Source of the DNA: a virus
Length of the DNA stretch: 47,759 bases
IMG/VR virus record: IMGVR_UViG_3300050821_005333
Span: 1 to 47,759 of that record
Direction: 5' to 3' (one strand)
The position numbers and the translations under genes were made by a program. Below the pieces are notes generated by a model. It worked only from the letters and a program-made list of their open reading frames with translations. It ran no database searches and had not been told where the DNA came from. This document shows positions 22,343-31,282 of the stretch, one piece after another (positions within the stretch are counted from its first letter, which is position 1; the number at the start of each line of letters is the position of its first letter).

Positions 22343-23712
22343 TATCGAAGTCCTAGACGATCATTTTCTCCCACTTTATTAACGGGTTGTTCATTCTGAT
22401 GAGTTGCTTCCGCAAAACTAAGCCCACGTCCTGTTTTAATGATGGGTTGCCATCTTTCGTCTTCTAAACCGGAAGGCTTAATTAGATGTGAATTCATATA
22501 CCCTTGATGAAAAGCGTCGGCTTGTTTTCCCATGCTTTGAGCCATATTCATAAGACTATTGGTAATGTCTTGAGTCGTTGCAGGGGCTTGTTGACCCGTA
22601 ACAAAGGTATAGGCTTGATCGAGTTTGCCTTTCGCAGTGGCTTGTCGAATATTATGAAGGACTTCTTCACCGGGGGCCGCACCAGTTCGAGCTTTATAAA
22701 TTTGACCGAGGATATCTGTATAATCGACAGGATTCATTCCTTTACCACTAGCTTGGATTTCTTTAAGCCGGTTAACTGCAACAGCCGCAGCATCACGTTG
22801 TTCCTCTGCTCTTGCGAGGCTCTTATCACCGCGAAGATTGGCTACCATTTGTTTTGCGCCTTGCTCAAGTTTGTCTTGCTGTTGATCTTGGCGTAGGCCA
22901 ATATTCATATCTTTATAAGACTGGGACATAGCCATTTGAGCCTTACGGGAATCTTCAGATGCCTTTGCTTTCATCATTGTATCAATGAGAGGAAGTTTAT
23001 CTCCTATATCTTTGGCTGACATATTCTGAAAATTAGGGTCTTTTGAGAGACCAGGGGCAATTTGCAGCACCATATCCCGATAGCTTTTCGATACGTCAGA
23101 AGCGGGATCATTGTGTAGTTTTTCTTCGAATAGTCCTTTGCTTTCTTCAAAATTCTTTTTCGCTTGCTCGACAAGTTTGTCCTGGGTATCAGTTGGCACC
23201 TTCATATTAAAAGCAGCTAAGCCTTGTCCTATTGCATCACCGACCCCACCGATAACTTGCGGAACAACTGCCCGCTTTCTTGCCTCTGTAGCCTGTGCCA
23301 GCATGGCGTTACGAGCTTCATTATCATTAGGGGCGGATGTTTCTAGTGACGGAACTGGCGGTGTTGGAGGCGTGGCAACTGGAGTTGCAACCGGCTTAGC
23401 GGCGGGAGAAGTAGCCGTTGGAGGCGGAGACATGGGAGGAGCAGGAGGTGGGGTCTGAGAAACTGGTTCTTTTGCTGGGGGAAAGGCGGGAGGGGACTGG
23501 AAAGGAATAGACTCAGGTCTTCCATTTTGAGTAACCGTATTATCGGAAACATGAACATCATAATCAGAAGGATTACTCATAAACGGTTTAGCGACGTCCG
23601 CCGCATTTGGATGCTGGCTTAGCTCGCTTGCCTTTGCTTGTATTTCATCATCCGAATGATCTGGATTTGCCCCTCGTAGGAGGGCGGAGAATATAGATTT
23701 AAGGTCGGCCAT
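22342..23712 (-). CDS. Internal virion protein candidate with Pro-rich segment
   Basis: The 456-residue protein joins both neighbours by overlapping start and stop codons. Residues about 70-130 form a Pro/Ala/Thr-rich linker (PPAFPPAKEPVSQTPPPAPP, then ATSPAAKPVATPVATPPTPP). The rest is mostly helical and charged (RKAQMAMSQSYKDMNIGL). There is no membrane segment. It is likely a core or ejection protein, together with the genes on either side; no specific family is recognised. Confidence 0.6.
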   Translation of the reverse strand: MADLKSIFSALLRGANPDHSDDEIQAKASELSQHPNAADVAKPFMSNPSDYDVHVSDNTVTQNGRPESIPFQSPPAFPPAKEPVSQTPPPAPPMSPPPTATSPAAKPVATPVATPPTPPVPSLETSAPNDNEARNAMLAQATEARKRAVVPQVIGGVGDAIGQGLAAFNMKVPTDTQDKLVEQAKKNFEESKGLFEEKLHNDPASDVSKSYRDMVLQIAPGLSKDPNFQNMSAKDIGDKLPLIDTMMKAKASEDSRKAQMAMSQSYKDMNIGLRQDQQQDKLEQGAKQMVANLRGDKSLARAEEQRDAAAVAVNRLKEIQASGKGMNPVDYTDILGQIYKARTGAAPGEEVLHNIRQATAKGKLDQAYTFVTGQQAPATTQDITNSLMNMAQSMGKQADAFHQGYMNSHLIKPSGLEDERWQPIIKTGRGLSFAEATHQNEQPVNKVGENDRLGLR

Positions 23713-25295
23713 TAGATTTTACCCCCTTCAAGGCGTGAAACCCTCTGATGAAGATTTGATAAAGCCTGCACTTCCGGTGGTACGTGAGGCGGGGCCGCTA
23801 GTTTCTTGGGTGGCTTCATTTTCTTCATAAATTGCGAAAATTGGGTTGTATCATTTGTTGCAGCTAAAGGAACGGGGTTAGTAGTGGTGTCTTTAATTGT
23901 GTTCCTCATAGGATTGGTGTCTGCCACACGTGGGATAGCCATAGGTACCTGACCGCCTACAGCCATGCGGGGCTTTTGATGAGGATCAAACTTCGACATG
24001 AAATTATGAAACTCATCATCGTCGCTAGTTGCCGAACGCGGTATGACCACTTCTCCAGGGCTGAGTTTTGCATCAACCGTATCGTTTTTAGGAGAATCCC
24101 CTTGTACTTTAGCCTTTCCGGGAACATGTCCACCTTTTCTGAAATCCTTTTGCGGGGCAACCTTTCCTCCGCCCATATAGCAGTCTGGATGATGGGTGGC
24201 CTTGCCACCATAGGCATAACAATGAACATGTCCGCCAGCGGCCATATGATTGGGATGCTCGGGATCGGATACGTCTCCGCCATCTGCGTATCCAGGAAGT
24301 TGATCCTCGTTGGTAGGGGCATAGGATGGCGGGGCATGAGGAGTTGTGGCATTAGCAGCCATAGCACCTGCTGGTCCGGCGAAATAGGCACCGGCTCCTT
24401 TTGCCGCTAAATCAAAAGCCCCTTTCTCCAGGCCCGCGCTTGCGTTACGCTCTTCTTCAGATCGTTTCTGAGCGTCAGCCGCCCATTGAGTATCAATCCC
24501 TGCTTTTCCTTGGGCTTTCCTCATTTCGTCTTCATAAACTTGTTGGTTCATCTGTGCGTTACGTTCACGCTTCGCATTTTCTGTAGCGGTATTCGCATTT
24601 GCGATGGCCTGAGCATTCGATAGATTAGCGGCTTCGGCGGCATTTTTAGATTGCACATTATATAAATTTGTTTGGTTAAGGGCTTGCTTATTGAAGACAT
24701 CAATGGCGTTTTGGGCCTGTGCGCCCGTAGCCTTTTCTCCAAACTCCTGCCCACGAATCTGGCTACCAAGACTTCCTGCAGCTTGCATTGCCTGAAGGGC
24801 GCGTTGTTCGGCATTTGCAGCGACGTCCGTCCCTGCACGAGAAGCCCTATTCGCGGCTCCTTGTTCCCCAATTAACTGGTTGACAGTTGTAAGATCGCTT
24901 CCCCCAGTTCCTCGTTGTTGTGCCTGTTGCATGATGGAGGCATTCTGAGACTTATTCTCTTGTTCAAGCCGATCCGTTATATCCTGCATCCGTGCTTTAT
25001 CAATGGCGGTCATTCCACCTTGGTCTGCAACGGATTGGAGCTTCAAAAGGGCTTGTTTTTGGGCCGCAGTATTTGTAGGGTCAGTAGTTACGGCATTAAA
25101 GGCGTTTGAACTAAGTAGAGATGCTTCTGCTTGAGCAGGAGTAAGCTTCCCCGCATTGACGTATTTGGTTAGCTCAACCTGAAGAGCAGAAAGTTCAGGA
25201 GTTTTTACGGAATTAAAGGCGTCTAAGGCTTGTTGCCTTAAACGATCCGCTTGATCTGATTCTGAGGTACCAAAAAGTTGACTAAAAAGACCCAT
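23712..25295 (-). CDS. Internal virion protein candidate, Gln/Ala-rich
   Basis: The 527-residue protein has a long helical Gln/Ala/Asn-rich first half (coiled-coil-like, for example LRQQALDAFNSVKTPELSAL) and a Gly/His-rich middle (MAAGGHVHCYAYGGKATHHP) that could bind metal. Near the C-terminus is the phage-typical phrase AKLSPGEVVIPRS, found in several large virion proteins. It is probably a particle-core or tail-associated component. Confidence 0.6.
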   Translation of the reverse strand: MGLFSQLFGTSESDQADRLRQQALDAFNSVKTPELSALQVELTKYVNAGKLTPAQAEASLLSSNAFNAVTTDPTNTAAQKQALLKLQSVADQGGMTAIDKARMQDITDRLEQENKSQNASIMQQAQQRGTGGSDLTTVNQLIGEQGAANRASRAGTDVAANAEQRALQAMQAAGSLGSQIRGQEFGEKATGAQAQNAIDVFNKQALNQTNLYNVQSKNAAEAANLSNAQAIANANTATENAKRERNAQMNQQVYEDEMRKAQGKAGIDTQWAADAQKRSEEERNASAGLEKGAFDLAAKGAGAYFAGPAGAMAANATTPHAPPSYAPTNEDQLPGYADGGDVSDPEHPNHMAAGGHVHCYAYGGKATHHPDCYMGGGKVAPQKDFRKGGHVPGKAKVQGDSPKNDTVDAKLSPGEVVIPRSATSDDDEFHNFMSKFDPHQKPRMAVGGQVPMAIPRVADTNPMRNTIKDTTTNPVPLAATNDTTQFSQFMKKMKPPKKLAAPPHVPPEVQALSNLHQRVSRLEGGKI

Positions 25296-25305
25296 AGTTT
25301 TTTCC

Positions 25306-26391
25306 TTACCTTTGCGAAGCTAAAACTTGTTTTTGTAAATTTTGCATGGCTAAATATTTCTCTAAGTCAGATTTGTATTGGGGATTTTGTTCGTACAGAG
25401 GGTTGCTAATATTTGGATTTGTAGACTTCGCGGGAATCGTCTTAAGAATACCCTCATACTCTCCCCGAGTCATTCCTGCTTGCGCTAAATCTGAATCCGT
25501 TGGATTGGGAGGGAGCCGGGAAAGAAAATTAGATCCCACATTATCAGTAGCATTTGCTCCAGTTGTCTTAATAGTTTGTTGTTCTTGTTCCAATTGCTTG
25601 CCGAAATCTGCGAGGCCTTTATTAAAATCTCCTCTAGTCTGTGCTTGAGTTTGAGCCGCATTAACTTTGGCCTGCGGAATGGCTGCGTTAACGTCTTGAG
25701 ATTGCTTCGTTAGATAATCCTGCATTGTTCCGAATTGTTTCTGTTGCTCTTGTAGTTTGGGATACCAAGAGGAATTTTGTAAGATGGCTTGATCCAAGCC
25801 CTTATTCCCTTGACCATATACATTAAATTGGTCTTGGAGAAGCTGTTGTTGCCCGCCAGTCGTTGCAAGTTCTTGCGCCTTTGTATTAGCCTCACTTGCG
25901 GCAGTGGCGGCAGGTGTATATCTCGCGGAAGTTTCGAAAGACTGCGGTCCGGTATATGTAGAATTCCATTGCTTTAAATAGTCTTGCAACTGGCCAGCAT
26001 TACCGGTTATTGCGGCGGGAGTTGTGGTTGCAGCATTAGAAAGAGCCGGATTATACGTAGGAGTACCAGCTGTTACGTCGCTTTTTGATTGCTGCCCCGC
26101 CGTGTCAATGGCGCTTTTTTCGCCCGTGTAAGAAGTATCAAGTCCTTGAACTACTTTAGAACCAAGACCTTCACCTTGCTGTTTATTTGCGCCGAGATAG
26201 TCTTGTACTGAAGCGAATTGTTGATTAGGCTGGTTTGATTGAACCGGACTTATGGTGGAAGGATTACCACCGGTACCAGTATGGCCGTTAGGGGTCGCGC
26301 CAACTCCTCCGCCCGCTCCTACAGAAACGTCTGTCGGTTGTGGATTTGTGCGCCCGTATGGGTCTCTAGGATCTTCGTTTTCAAGCCACAT
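25306..26391 (-). CDS. Virion-associated protein, Gln/Asn/Thr-rich
   Basis: The 361-residue product has a low-complexity, Gly/Pro/Gln-rich N-terminus (GGGVGATPNGHTGTGGNP) and helical Gln-rich segments later (LQEQQKQFGTMQDYLTKQ, TRGDFNKGLADFGKQLEQEQ). The position between the tail proteins and the core proteins suggests an internal or tail-associated virion role. No family is recognised. Confidence 0.55.
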   Translation of the reverse strand: MWLENEDPRDPYGRTNPQPTDVSVGAGGGVGATPNGHTGTGGNPSTISPVQSNQPNQQFASVQDYLGANKQQGEGLGSKVVQGLDTSYTGEKSAIDTAGQQSKSDVTAGTPTYNPALSNAATTTPAAITGNAGQLQDYLKQWNSTYTGPQSFETSARYTPAATAASEANTKAQELATTGGQQQLLQDQFNVYGQGNKGLDQAILQNSSWYPKLQEQQKQFGTMQDYLTKQSQDVNAAIPQAKVNAAQTQAQTRGDFNKGLADFGKQLEQEQQTIKTTGANATDNVGSNFLSRLPPNPTDSDLAQAGMTRGEYEGILKTIPAKSTNPNISNPLYEQNPQYKSDLEKYLAMQNLQKQVLASQR

Positions 26392-26392
26392 T

Positions 26393-26788
26393 TTATATTA
26401 CCACCGTAACTATATTGTATTGTATACCGTTTGTTAAGCCCTGAATTCCTTGCACCTGTATACTTCCCCCGATTAAAGTCCAACTAGGAACCGGATAAAT
26501 TGTGGGGGTACTTCCGTCTGTTCTAGTCACATGCATAGTAAGCTGAATTGGTTGCCGAGTATATGGCCAAAGGAAAGAAAAAGTATTTAAGTCTTGAGAA
26601 GCTCCTGCAACAAAAGTTCTTTGGTTGATCGCTCCGGAAAAGTTATCTTGGATTGTCAAATTATTTGTTAAAGCCCCTATAACCGTGGTCATAAATAACT
26701 GTAGGGGATAAAGAAGTTTCGAAATCCAAGCTGGAGCTTCTGGAAAGTCCTGTCTTTGCAACTGTTGAACTACCGGGATGCGTGCCAT
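26393..26788 (-). CDS. Conserved podovirus-type virion protein
   Basis: The 131-residue product starts MARIPVVQQLQRQDFPEAPA followed by WISKLLYPLQLFMTTVIGAL. The arrangement P-x-W-x-x-(K/R)-L-L-x-P-L-x-x-F-M is typical of a small virion protein encoded next to the tail-tube B gene in short-tailed phages. The C-terminal half is beta-rich. It may help attach tail appendages. Confidence 0.6.
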   Translation of the reverse strand: MARIPVVQQLQRQDFPEAPAWISKLLYPLQLFMTTVIGALTNNLTIQDNFSGAINQRTFVAGASQDLNTFSFLWPYTRQPIQLTMHVTRTDGSTPTIYPVPSWTLIGGSIQVQGIQGLTNGIQYNIVTVVI

Positions 26789-26790
26789 GA

Positions 26791-29334
26791 TTAATGGAAC
26801 TTCTGAGAGCTTGATTGGTAAAAAAGAATAAAACCATCAAAAGCAAAATTGGTAAGGGCATCTGAATAGTTAATCACCATGTTCAACCAGTGACCCCTTC
26901 TTTGGTTTAAAGGCACCCATCCACGAATTACTTGGGCTTGTGGTACTCCGCCACCCCACGGAAACAGCCCCCATTGTCCACTACCCCATCCACTTGAATT
27001 TGCTGTCTTCGGCACGAGAGTGGCGCTATCTATATTATCATAGAAATCGGTGAAAAAGCCAAGTTTGAAAGAAGTAAAATCTGCGTTAGAGAAAATTGAA
27101 TGGCATTCTTTGAAATGCTTAACCAAGCCTGGATTACCGGCGTGTTCTGGTACAAACTGCAGGGAAATGGCTATCGGGGTATAAACAAGAGCCGCGCCTG
27201 CTGTCCAAGCTAGGTTATCTGTAACTGTCAAATGGGTACTATCGGGAATGGCCGTAATAATGGACTTTCTGTCCGCTTGTTGGAGCTTCCACCCAACTTG
27301 TAGACCAGCGGTGCTGTTTACAACAACGCTTAATCCACTTGAGCTGCTGATTGTAACAGGATAGGAGTTGTCTCCGAAGTCTGCAGAAGTGTAGTTCTTT
27401 CGTTCCTGGTAAAGAAACCTTGAACCAGCATCCGCAGAACCAAAATACAATTTATTATCTGTTGGATTAACGAAACCTGTATTAAAGAGGAAAGGGTATT
27501 GCCAATTGGTCCAATTGTCTGTCAGATAATTGTATACATAATACTGACTGGCAATGGTGTCGGTTGTGTTAGAAACGGTGCCAAAAATGTAGGAGTTTTC
27601 AGACTCGTAGGCTATACCGTAGCTCGCCGTATCAAAATTAGGGTAAAGAGGGGAAGCAAGTATAAGAAGCTCTGCTTTGACCGGTAAGGCCTTCAAAACG
27701 GCCCCCTCACTGAACGTCATCGAGCATATTGTCGGATTGGAGAAAAAATAAACCTTGTTATTCAAAACAACGGCAGTTTCTATACCGCGAAGAATCATTG
27801 TCACATCAACTTCTTGCACAGCAAATGAACCGATATCCGATCCTACAATTTGATAAACACCATCTTGCTTGAATATGAGAATGTAATCACGCAGGGCGAG
27901 AATACGAAGGATGCTTTTGTCCGCTGATCCTGCGCGTAGAACTTGTCCAAGGGGAAAGGCTTCTGGTTGTTGGAATTTAGAAACACTAATTCCATTCGGT
28001 AAATTATTGGTAGAAGATGTGGCTGTGGTCGTACCTATATCAGGTACAAACGCACCCGCTCTAGAAGAAGCACTGGTAAACGAACCAGCTCCAATTCCTC
28101 GTTCTTGGAGAGTGATTTTTCCCGGAAGATCGGCGTAACCAGAAGAATAGTAGGCGTAAATTGAGGTATTGGACGCGCTCCTATTAATCACCCGGACCAG
28201 ACTATTTGAGGTATTGGTTATGTTCTGGGAAGGAGTTCCAGCCGTAAAAATTTGAAATTGGTTTGTAGCTATATTCTCAGTGGCCTGACCAGTATAGGTC
28301 GTTCCTGAAAGTGTAACTGTATCGCCATTAACAAGACCAGCCCCTCCCACAGAAACCAAGGTTAATAATTGGGTTTGTTTGGATGTGGTGTTGGCGACAA
28401 AAGTGAATCCTTTGAAAACCGTCGTATCTGTGCCAATAGGAGATTGATAATTAGCCTGGGCAATTCCTTGCTGACTAGAAGCGGTGTAAATAAACGGCCC
28501 TTTTAGGGAATCATTTATAGAGTCCGTAAGGGTTATAGTTCCAGCAGATAGCTGACCAGAAGTAGGATTGCCAGTAAAAACCAAGGCACATTCATCATTA
28601 GGTTCCGTGTTTAGATCGACAGACATAGGGCTTCGATAAATTTGGTATTGCCAAGTGGTATCCATCCCGGACGGCAAAGTGAACGTTAGGGATACATTTG
28701 TCGCCCCACCTGAATTATTTGAAACCACTATTCGTTGAGAAGGTGCGCCAAGGATTAAATTGCTGTTTGCATCTGTGTACCCGAATAAAATCCTATAAGC
28801 GACTTGTGTGTTATTGGTAAACCAGCCGGAACCTGTGGTTGTTCCACTTCCGTCCAATCCAGCCGGGGCACCTGAACTCTTTATAGCGTTGGTTATCAGG
28901 TCTAGTTTTTTTACACCAGTACTAGTTAGAAAATAGATGTTTTTATTTGATTGTATTCCTCGAATGACAAGGGCGTTTGTAGGAGGGGCATAACTACCTG
29001 CGTAATCAGTACGGGTCGATAGATCTGAAGAATAGTACGATAGAGTCATACCGTGGTGCATTATAATTTGATTCTGATAGTTGTACAGCTTGTTAACGTT
29101 ATCCGCAAGCACCGGTCCAACCGGGGCTTCCCCTCTCCTTTGTTCAATGACAAACGGACGGGGCATCACCACATTTAAGGCTTGAGTGAGAGCACCCTGT
29201 GGTACGGCTGAAAAATTATTTGGATAGGTGTATTTTCCTCTGGGTTTGACTGAAACAACCTCTTGCTCTTGGAGAGCCTGGTAAGGGTAGTTCGGAGGAA
29301 GATATTGTGGGCCAGCGGCCTGTTGATCGGGCAT
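26791..29334 (-). CDS. Tail tube (nozzle) protein B-like
   Basis: The 847-residue protein has the shape of podovirus tail tubular protein B: an N-terminal YKPRGKYTYPNN-like region (here VSVKPRGKYTYPNNFSAVPQ), repeated beta-propeller-like strands, and the diagnostic phrase ILRILALRDYILIFKQDGVY with QIVGSDIG about two-thirds in. A later region reads YVYNYLTDNWTNWQYPF, followed by a C-terminal beta domain. It should form the tail nozzle. Its adaptor partner (29492) lies just upstream. Confidence 0.75.
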   Translation of the reverse strand: MPDQQAAGPQYLPPNYPYQALQEQEVVSVKPRGKYTYPNNFSAVPQGALTQALNVVMPRPFVIEQRRGEAPVGPVLADNVNKLYNYQNQIIMHHGMTLSYYSSDLSTRTDYAGSYAPPTNALVIRGIQSNKNIYFLTSTGVKKLDLITNAIKSSGAPAGLDGSGTTTGSGWFTNNTQVAYRILFGYTDANSNLILGAPSQRIVVSNNSGGATNVSLTFTLPSGMDTTWQYQIYRSPMSVDLNTEPNDECALVFTGNPTSGQLSAGTITLTDSINDSLKGPFIYTASSQQGIAQANYQSPIGTDTTVFKGFTFVANTTSKQTQLLTLVSVGGAGLVNGDTVTLSGTTYTGQATENIATNQFQIFTAGTPSQNITNTSNSLVRVINRSASNTSIYAYYSSGYADLPGKITLQERGIGAGSFTSASSRAGAFVPDIGTTTATSSTNNLPNGISVSKFQQPEAFPLGQVLRAGSADKSILRILALRDYILIFKQDGVYQIVGSDIGSFAVQEVDVTMILRGIETAVVLNNKVYFFSNPTICSMTFSEGAVLKALPVKAELLILASPLYPNFDTASYGIAYESENSYIFGTVSNTTDTIASQYYVYNYLTDNWTNWQYPFLFNTGFVNPTDNKLYFGSADAGSRFLYQERKNYTSADFGDNSYPVTISSSSGLSVVVNSTAGLQVGWKLQQADRKSIITAIPDSTHLTVTDNLAWTAGAALVYTPIAISLQFVPEHAGNPGLVKHFKECHSIFSNADFTSFKLGFFTDFYDNIDSATLVPKTANSSGWGSGQWGLFPWGGGVPQAQVIRGWVPLNQRRGHWLNMVINYSDALTNFAFDGFILFYQSSSQKFH

Positions 29335-29507
29335 TAAGGATGCCTCTCTCTGAATCTTTTTTGTATCTCTTTAGCGCACTCTTTACATGGAGTAGCGGTC
29401 TTATAATGACCGTTCTTGCATATTAATTTACAATAACCATATCCAATCACAGTATTTAAAATACGGTAGATACCTTGATTATGAATGCTTTTCACCAGGA
29501 CCCCCAT
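29334..29507 (-). CDS. Small cysteine-rich protein (zinc-finger-like)
   Basis: The 57-residue frame begins at an ATG 16 bases inside the end of the adaptor gene and stops at a TAA sharing a base with the next ATG. The sequence IGYGYCKLICKNGHYKTATP followed by CKECAKEIQ has two Cys pairs suitable for one zinc ion. It has a basic tail (KRFRERHP). Role unknown; its position between the two tail-tube genes is unusual. Confidence 0.55.
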   Translation of the reverse strand: MGVLVKSIHNQGIYRILNTVIGYGYCKLICKNGHYKTATPCKECAKEIQKRFRERHP

Positions 29508-30412
29508 AATGTATTGTGAATTGGAAGTTTACGAGGGCTTCCATCAACACGAGGATTAAGGATTTGAAAAAGTTCTTTCTTTTGGGCTTCAGCCATTCCT
29601 TGCATTGCCTGGAAAGCAGGGTCTCCCATATACTGCAACATTCGGGCAGCAGTGAGCATTTCTAAGAGGCGATGACACTCCACAGGTATCTGAGGAATAG
29701 AAGAGAAATTCGCTTCACTAACCACGTCGCCAACAGCGAGATTAGCAGGAAGGGCATTAGTGAAAGTAAGCACAGCGCCAGAAATATTTGTAATTGCAAG
29801 TTGATCCCCCCGGCTATCAAAAGGCGGAAGAGAATTTATAATATCGAACTGAGTAGTATTAGACCAAGTTGTTGGAGCAATGTCAACGGTTATCGTTTGT
29901 GCCCCTGGGTTAAAAGAAACAACACTGGCGGCATTACCACTTGCCCCTGTTAAAGCGAGAGTATTTGGGCGACGGAAATACATGAAACGAACGGTCTTAT
30001 AATTACCAGAACCAAGAAGGTTTCCGAGTACAAGAATGGCGTTGTTATCCTGCATATAGAAACCAAATTGATAGGGAGCATAAGCCCATGCACTTTTCAG
30101 GTCTTCTGGATTAATGTACCGGAGTAGGACTTTATTATTGCTTTGGTCTAGAAGCATGATATCCCGAAGTTTAGAACCCGTCGCCCTTTGTGGAATGGCA
30201 TAAACGGTAGTACCAGAAACAAAGGGAGTATCTGAAGACGTAACAAAATATTCCCCTTTCACAGACTCTATGAATGGGAGAATTATGGCTTGTAACTCTT
30301 CAGAAGCAATACGAACGATGTCAGCATCCTGGAATAAGTTTTGATTGGATGCGTTCATAGCCCGTTGTTTAACAGATGTAAGAAGTGCATTCACGCTGTA
30401 ATCAATCGACAT
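29492..30412 (-). CDS. Head-tail adaptor / tail tubular protein A-like
   Basis: The 306-residue product has a helical start (MSIDYSVNALLTSVKQRAMN), FQDADIVRIASEELQAIILP near residue 27, then alternating strands and a helical C-terminal region (VECHRLLEMLTAARMLQYMG). The pattern and its place next to tail-tube B match tail tubular A/adaptor proteins of short-tailed phages, which connect portal and nozzle. Start ATG follows AAAGGAAAAG. Confidence 0.65.
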   Translation of the reverse strand: MSIDYSVNALLTSVKQRAMNASNQNLFQDADIVRIASEELQAIILPFIESVKGEYFVTSSDTPFVSGTTVYAIPQRATGSKLRDIMLLDQSNNKVLLRYINPEDLKSAWAYAPYQFGFYMQDNNAILVLGNLLGSGNYKTVRFMYFRRPNTLALTGASGNAASVVSFNPGAQTITVDIAPTTWSNTTQFDIINSLPPFDSRGDQLAITNISGAVLTFTNALPANLAVGDVVSEANFSSIPQIPVECHRLLEMLTAARMLQYMGDPAFQAMQGMAEAQKKELFQILNPRVDGSPRKLPIHNTLWGSW

Positions 30413-30450
30413 AGTTTACTTTTCCTTTTGAAACTTGACTCTAAGTCGAC

Positions 30451-31248
30451 TTATCGGGTTTCTTTCAAACTCTGACCAACCTTTCTTTTCTTGCTAACTG
30501 CGCTTCTGATTTCTTCTGGTAGTTCTTCTTCCAAATCTTCAGAAGTAGATCCATCTGGGTGAGCAGAACCGGCTTTGTTCAAAAGATCGCCAAGTACTTT
30601 AGGATTCAAGTCGTGTTGATTCTCTGAATTCTCTGGTTCAGCTTCGTCGAAGGTTTCACCTTTATCGGCAGTGGGATTCTTGACACCTTCGTGTTCTGGA
30701 TGAATCGGATGGATACGGGCAGCTTCAACACCGTGCATATCATCGACCATCTTGCGAAGAACATCTTTAGCAAGACGGGCATCTTCGTCTCGATCCATAG
30801 CAACGGGTCCACCTTTCGCATATTGCTGCAGTGTCGGTTTATAACGTAGGTTCATCTCAGGACGATAATCTGTAATATCTTCCCGACTCGGCAATGCAAA
30901 ATCAGGTTCAGGAATCCATCCACCTTTGGAATATTGTTTCATTTTAGGAGAACCGGAATCTTTCATTTCAGGTCGATAACCTTCGGTATCATCGGTCACA
31001 GGAACTGGACCAACAGGGCCACCCATAGCATATTGCTTTAGAGTCGGTTTATAACGGAGATCCATTTCTGGTTTGTATTCGCTAATATCTTCTTTACTAG
31101 AAAGACGACCAGAAGGAGGAGTACCGTCCATTTGAGGGCTATATTCTGCATCCCCCTTTAGATGTTCACCAGTTGGTTCATCATGTTGGTAGTCTTTTTC
31201 GCCGTGCTTGTGTCCGTATTCTTCTCTGTCTTTCTTGTCTTTGCTCAT
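30451..31248 (-). CDS. Hydrophilic repeat protein with YKPEM/YKPTL repeats, unknown
   Basis: The 265-residue protein is highly charged and probably disordered. A 27-residue unit occurs twice: EDISEYKPEMDLRYKPTLKQ then YAMGGPV, and EDITDYRPEMNLRYKPTLQQ then YAKGGPV. A third degenerate copy is DTEGYRPEMKDSGSPKMKQYSKGGW. Shorter start-up copy DAEYSPQMDG precedes them. No enzyme motif is seen. It could be a flexible virion or scaffolding-type protein; it lies between the tail fibre and adaptor genes. Confidence 0.6.
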   Translation of the reverse strand: MSKDKKDREEYGHKHGEKDYQHDEPTGEHLKGDAEYSPQMDGTPPSGRLSSKEDISEYKPEMDLRYKPTLKQYAMGGPVGPVPVTDDTEGYRPEMKDSGSPKMKQYSKGGWIPEPDFALPSREDITDYRPEMNLRYKPTLQQYAKGGPVAMDRDEDARLAKDVLRKMVDDMHGVEAARIHPIHPEHEGVKNPTADKGETFDEAEPENSENQHDLNPKVLGDLLNKAGSAHPDGSTSEDLEEELPEEIRSAVSKKRKVGQSLKETR

Positions 31249-31282
31249 TGTTTTCTCCTTAAATTTTCAGTTTGCAAATTGA

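Noticed and set aside
23330-23470. Plus-strand ORF opposite the Pro-rich region (23111-23458)
   Set aside because: Mirror frame of the low-complexity Pro/Ala-rich coding sequence on the minus strand; no ribosome binding site and opposite to a full-length gene.
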